64,000 nucleotides of DNA, taken from contig NZ_MASW01000005.1 of NCBI RefSeq assembly GCF_003202285.1, positions 496,001 through 560,000 of the forward strand. Direction: 5' to 3'. A model generated the notes under the pieces. The model worked only from the letters and a program-made list of their open reading frames with translations, made no database searches and was not told where the DNA came from. Of the stretch, positions 61,469 to 64,000 are shown piece after piece. The position numbers were made by a program, and so were the translations under genes. This DNA comes from Prauserella muralis (lineage in GTDB: Bacteria > Actinomycetota > Actinomycetes > Mycobacteriales > Pseudonocardiaceae). Numbering within the stretch: position 1 is the first letter of the stretch; each line of letters opens with the position of its first letter.

Positions 61469-62041
61469 ATGCGACGTATGGCACCGACCGTGTTGATCGT
61501 GCTGCTGCTCGGCCTGCTGGCCGGCTGCGGTCCCGAGTCCGAGCAGGCTCCCCTCGACGGCGGCGGGACGGGAGGTGGAGGCAACGCCGCCGACGTCGCG
61601 TTCGCGCAGGCGATGATCCCGCACCACGAACAGTCGATCGAGCTCGCCGAGCTGGTTCCGCAGCGCCGGACGTCGGACTATGTGCGGGAGCTGGCGGCGG
61701 AGATCACGCGCAAGGAGACCGCCGAGATCGAGCGGATGGCCCAGTGGCTGCGTGCGTGGGGCGCGGCGGTGCCCTCCGCTGCCGACCACGCCGGGCACGC
61801 GATGCCGGGAATGCTGGCGCCCGGAGCCATCCCCGCACTGCAGGCGGCCCCGGACGACGCCTTCGAGCAGCGGTGGCTGCGGACCTTGGCCACTCACCTC
61901 GGTCACGGCATCGACATGGCCGAGAAGCTGCTCGCACAGGGCAGCCACCCCGGGACCCGGACGCTGGCCGAGAACATCGTCAACGCCCAGCAGGCCGAGG
62001 TGGCCACGATCAACGACCGCCTGGCGGCGGCCCGCGGCTGA
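61469..62041 (+). CDS. DUF305-domain lipoprotein
   Basis: A 190-residue exported lipoprotein: 'MRRMAPTVLIVLLLGLLAGC' with Cys20. The DUF305 four-helix domain has the conserved 'FAQAMIPHHEQSIELAEL' and 'HLGHGIDMAEKLL' histidines, thought to bind copper or another metal in homologues, and a Gly/His/Met stretch 'DHAGHAMPGMLAPG'. It probably works in the periplasm-like zone in metal handling. ATG 61469 is the start. Confidence 0.88.
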   Translation: MRRMAPTVLIVLLLGLLAGCGPESEQAPLDGGGTGGGGNAADVAFAQAMIPHHEQSIELAELVPQRRTSDYVRELAAEITRKETAEIERMAQWLRAWGAAVPSAADHAGHAMPGMLAPGAIPALQAAPDDAFEQRWLRTLATHLGHGIDMAEKLLAQGSHPGTRTLAENIVNAQQAEVATINDRLAAARG

Positions 62042-62062
62042 GCGGCCCGCGTTCGCGCACCG

Positions 62063-62100
62063 GACGATCGTCGCGTGCTAGCCTCGAGGCGACGATCGTC
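62063..62100. promoter_or_regulatory. Promoter region with two GACGATCGTC palindromes
   Basis: The 10-bp palindrome GACGATCGTC occurs at 62063-62072 and 62091-62100 and flanks TAGCCT (62079-62084), a possible -10 for the riboswitch-gdx transcript. The two copies form an inverted pair with each other in their flanks (CCGG...). They may be an operator for a dimeric or tetrameric regulator or a leader hairpin. Confidence 0.45.
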
Positions 62101-62140
62101 CCGGACGAGCGCGTCGTACCCGGTCACGACAAGACGACGC
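62101..62140 (+). ncRNA. Guanidine-III (mini-ykkC-III) riboswitch
   Basis: The 40 nt match the known guanidine-III class almost base for base, as in the Thermobifida fusca aptamer: CCGGACGA (62101-62108), ACCCGGT (62118-62124) and ACAAGACG (62129-62136). Stem GCGTCGT (62111-62117) pairs with ACGACGC (62134-62140), with changes relative to T. fusca that keep pairing. CCGG (62101-62104) can pair with CCGG (62120-62123) to make the H-type pseudoknot. It lies 45 bp ahead of a Gdx-type SMR gene, which it should switch on when guanidine is present. Confidence 0.93.
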
Positions 62141-62184
62141 AGTGATGTAGCAGCTCGATACGCATTGCTGTGGAGGGGTTTCCC

Positions 62185-62499
62185 GTGGCCTGGGTCGCGT
62201 TGATCGTGTCCGGTTTGTTCGAGACGGTGTGGGCGGCGGCGCTCAGCGTGTCGCGCGGACTCACCAAGCCGGTTCCCACCGTCGTCTTCGTCGTCGCCCT
62301 TGCGCTCAGCATGCTCGGCCTGGGCTATGCGCTGCGCACGATCCCGGTCGGCACCGGTTACGCCGTGTGGGTGGGCATCGGCGCGGTCGGCACCGCCGCC
62401 TACGGCATGGTGGCCCTGAACGACCCCGTGAGCGCGGGCCGCATCGTCTGTCTGGTGCTCATCATCGCCGGCGTGGCCGGGCTGAAGCTCCTGCACTGA
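62185..62499 (+). CDS. gdx: Guanidinium exporter (Gdx/SugE-type SMR)
   Basis: A 104-residue four-helix small multidrug resistance protein. Glu13 and Trp16 (GLFETVWAAALSVS) and the region 'TIPVGTGYAVWVGIGAVGTAAYGMVAL' are those of the Gdx subgroup, which exports guanidinium with protons as an antiparallel dimer. GTG 62185 is chosen since GGAGGGG at 62172 is the ribosome site; GTG 62170 would be inside it. The guanidine-III riboswitch upstream confirms the substrate. Confidence 0.94.
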   Translation: MAWVALIVSGLFETVWAAALSVSRGLTKPVPTVVFVVALALSMLGLGYALRTIPVGTGYAVWVGIGAVGTAAYGMVALNDPVSAGRIVCLVLIIAGVAGLKLLH

Positions 62500-62518
62500 C
62501 ATCCACTGTGGACTTCCG

Positions 62519-63034
62519 TCAGGCGCCGGTCCTGCCGTCCACCCGTTCGCGCAGCAGATCTGCGTGGCCGTTGTGCCGGGCGTACTCGCCGCACAGGTGC
62601 AGGTAGATCATGCGCAGCGAGAACGTCTCGCCGCCCACCTCCACGGTGTCGTCCAGTGACGCGCCCGCCACTGCCTTGTCGGCCAGCCTGATCTCGCTCA
62701 CGAGCGCTGCGTAGTCCTGCTCGGCCCGCAACGGATCGAGCACGTCGAAGTCGGTGTCCAGCTTGCGGTCGGCATCGTGCAACGGCTCCACGGGTTCGCC
62801 CGCGAACCGTTGCCGCAACCAGATCCGCTCCACCTTCGCCAGGTGCCGCAGCAGGCCCAGCAGCGACAGGTTGGACGGCGGGACGGCGCGCTCGGCCAGT
62901 TGCCGGCCGGTGAGGCCCGCGCAGCGGTCGAGCAAAGTCGCGCGCTGCCAGTCCAGGTAGCCCCTGATCATGGGGCCGTCGTCACCACTGAGCGGCCCGC
63001 TCGGGCGTGCGACGGGCGGAGCGGTCCAGGTCAT
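62519..63034 (-). CDS. DinB-fold (DUF664-like) protein
   Basis: A 171-residue four-helix bundle protein: 'PMIRGYLDWQRATLLDRCAGLTGRQLAERAVPPSNLSLLGLLRHLAKVERIWLRQRFAG' and 'TFSLRMIYLHLCGEYARHNGHADLLRERVDG'. The metal-binding triad His (LLRHL), His (LHLCGEYARH) and His (NGHADLL) is plausible. It belongs to the DinB/YfiT superfamily, unrelated to DNA polymerase IV. Some members are mycothiol-dependent transferases. ATG 63034 is preferred; ATG 63043 is the alternative. Confidence 0.85.
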   Translation of the reverse strand: MTWTAPPVARPSGPLSGDDGPMIRGYLDWQRATLLDRCAGLTGRQLAERAVPPSNLSLLGLLRHLAKVERIWLRQRFAGEPVEPLHDADRKLDTDFDVLDPLRAEQDYAALVSEIRLADKAVAGASLDDTVEVGGETFSLRMIYLHLCGEYARHNGHADLLRERVDGRTGA

Positions 63035-63269
63035 GGGACCCATCGTGCCCTGCGAGCCCGTCGGCGTGAACAGGGGCACCCGCCGCGCTGGTGTCCGCGC
63101 GTCCGGCGTCGGCGTTACCGGGAACACCCTGTTGGCATCGCCACACCTTTGCCAGGTTTAGCGCGCGAATTCGCAGGTAGCGTTGGCCGTCGGTCGCTGA
63201 TGACCTTGAACGTGTGATCGTCTTCTCCGGGTCCTGTTGCTGCGGGCCCGTCTCGTAAGGGGTTGGACC

Positions 63270-64000
63270 GTGCGGCGAGAACTGCCGCTGATGCTGCGCG
63301 CGCTGCGTAACCACAACTACCGGCTCTGGGCCACCGCCGACCTGATCTCCGTCACCGGCACCTGGATGCAGGTGCTCGGGCTCAACTGGGTCGTGCTGGA
63401 GATGACCGGCTCCGCCACGTCCCTCGGGGTGTCCGTGCTGCTGAGCACCCTGCCCGCCATGCTGCTCGGCCCATGGGCGGGCTCGCTCGCCGACCGGTTC
63501 CCGCCGCGGCGCCTCGTGCTGGCGGCCGAGAGCACCCACCTGGCACTGGCGCTGGTGCTGGCCTACGTCGTGTGGCAGGGGCTGCCGCTGGGCGCCGTGT
63601 ACGCGCTGACGGCCGCCTCCGGGCTCATCGGCACGTTCGGCGGTCCCGCGCTCGGCCGGTTCGCCAGCCAGGTCGTGCCTCGCGAGGACCTCGGCAACGC
63701 GCTGGCCTGGAACTCCATCGTCAACTCGGTCGGCAGGGTGCTGGGCATGAGCCTGGCCGGGGTGCTGGTGACGGCGGCGGGGCAGCCCGTGCTGTTCCTC
63801 ATCAACGCGGCCAGCTTCCTGGCCGTGATCGGCACCATCAACGTCATGCGCACCCGCGAGTTCCATCCCCTCGAGGTCAGCGCACCGGAGCAGGCGGGCG
63901 TGCGCGCCGGACTGGGTTACCTGCGCGGCAGGCGGCCGCTGCTGATCCTGTTCGCGCTGGGGTTCGTGCTCTCGGCGCTGGGCCGCAACTACCAGGTCAC
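63270..64000 (+). CDS. MFS transporter (EntS/MdfA-like), cut by window edge
   Basis: The first 243 residues of a major facilitator protein. About seven helices are visible; 'LRNHNYRLWATADLISVTGTWMQVLGLNWVVLEMTGSATSLGVSVLLSTLPAMLLGPWAGSLADRFPPRRLV' is the N-terminal half of EntS-type exporters. The sequence runs off the right end. GTG 63270 is a likely start with AAGGGG upstream; ATG 63291 is possible. A drug or siderophore exporter is inferred from type. The 225 bp before it hold only promoter-like sequence. Confidence 0.85.
   Translation, partial: MRRELPLMLRALRNHNYRLWATADLISVTGTWMQVLGLNWVVLEMTGSATSLGVSVLLSTLPAMLLGPWAGSLADRFPPRRLVLAAESTHLALALVLAYVVWQGLPLGAVYALTAASGLIGTFGGPALGRFASQVVPREDLGNALAWNSIVNSVGRVLGMSLAGVLVTAAGQPVLFLINAASFLAVIGTINVMRTREFHPLEVSAPEQAGVRAGLGYLRGRRPLLILFALGFVLSALGRNYQV

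Noticed and set aside
62519-63034. Second DNA polymerase IV because of the DinB name
   Set aside because: This is the metal-binding DinB/YfiT four-helix fold and has no polymerase motifs; the Y-family enzyme is at 12354.

Overview
The window is high-GC (roughly 70% or more), densely coded actinobacterial DNA with strong G/C third-position bias, frequent GTG starts and many 4-bp stop/start overlaps. F420-type luciferase-like oxidoreductases, LGFP-repeat secreted protein, DrrAB-type exporters, WYL regulator, DesA3-type desaturases and GAAC-N4-GTTC SOS boxes point to Actinomycetia. My best guess is a Pseudonocardiaceae member (Amycolatopsis/Saccharomonospora-like), an inference from gene style rather than from a marker gene. 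No rRNA, tRNA, CRISPR array, transposase or phage gene was seen. It reads as ordinary chromosome carrying several small catabolic or stress modules, each with its own regulator and often a recognisable operator.

Layout. 1-8.8 kb: F420 oxidoreductase (cut by the window edge), aldo/keto reductase, lipoprotein with a small DUF5703-like partner, WYL regulator divergent from a DrrAB-type ABC exporter, LysR divergent from a cupin with a palindromic T-N11-A box, and an SHMT-like PLP enzyme. 9-17 kb: aminotransferase, GNAT, a small gene with a SOS box in its promoter, a membrane-anchored protein, dinB with a SOS box over its start, a crotonase-fold protein, an SDR flanked by remnants of its neighbours, and a secreted NodB/LGFP protein. 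17-21.6 kb: desaturase, then LysR divergent from 3-hydroxyanthranilate dioxygenase and ACMS decarboxylase, and a cation exchanger. 21.7-28.5 kb: IMPase-like, YciO-like, HAD and DUF302 proteins (the last behind a CsoR-like palindrome), an ABC-2 exporter, an SDR-DUF2867 protein and TetR. 28.5-31 kb: a DesT-like desaturase system (TetR, reductase, desaturase). 31-34 kb: ArsR/SRPBCC pair and a TetR whose start is covered by a motif that recurs twice at the next divergent promoter.

34-39.5 kb: a four-gene operon (amidase, DUF5058 membrane protein, second membrane protein, M20 amidohydrolase) divergent from a double-domain Lrp regulator, probably uptake and hydrolysis of an amide substrate. 39.5-46.8 kb: second F420 oxidoreductase, GH114 lipoprotein, small gene coupled to a Tat-exported amidase, sulfate activation genes cysD-cysNC, GNAT. 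46.8-57.1 kb: a full hexuronate catabolic locus: uronate isomerase divergent from LacI, then a polyamine/iron-type ABC importer, mannonate dehydratase, KDG kinase and fructuronate reductase. 57.3-64 kb: DHFR-like reductase, BisC-like molybdoenzyme, prolyl aminopeptidase, DUF305 lipoprotein, a guanidine-III riboswitch ahead of a Gdx-type SMR exporter, a DinB-fold protein and a truncated MFS gene.

Four families of short repeats sit at gene 3' ends. The most striking is a 21-bp tandem repeat (4, 6 and 5 copies at about 31.0, 34.1 and 57.1 kb) that always begins within a few bases of a stop codon, in the orientation of that gene. Others are a long perfect hairpin overlapping a TetR stop codon, a 30-bp direct repeat enclosed by inverted repeats near 21.7 kb, and GTGTTGGCC hairpins near 5.8 and 7.4 kb.
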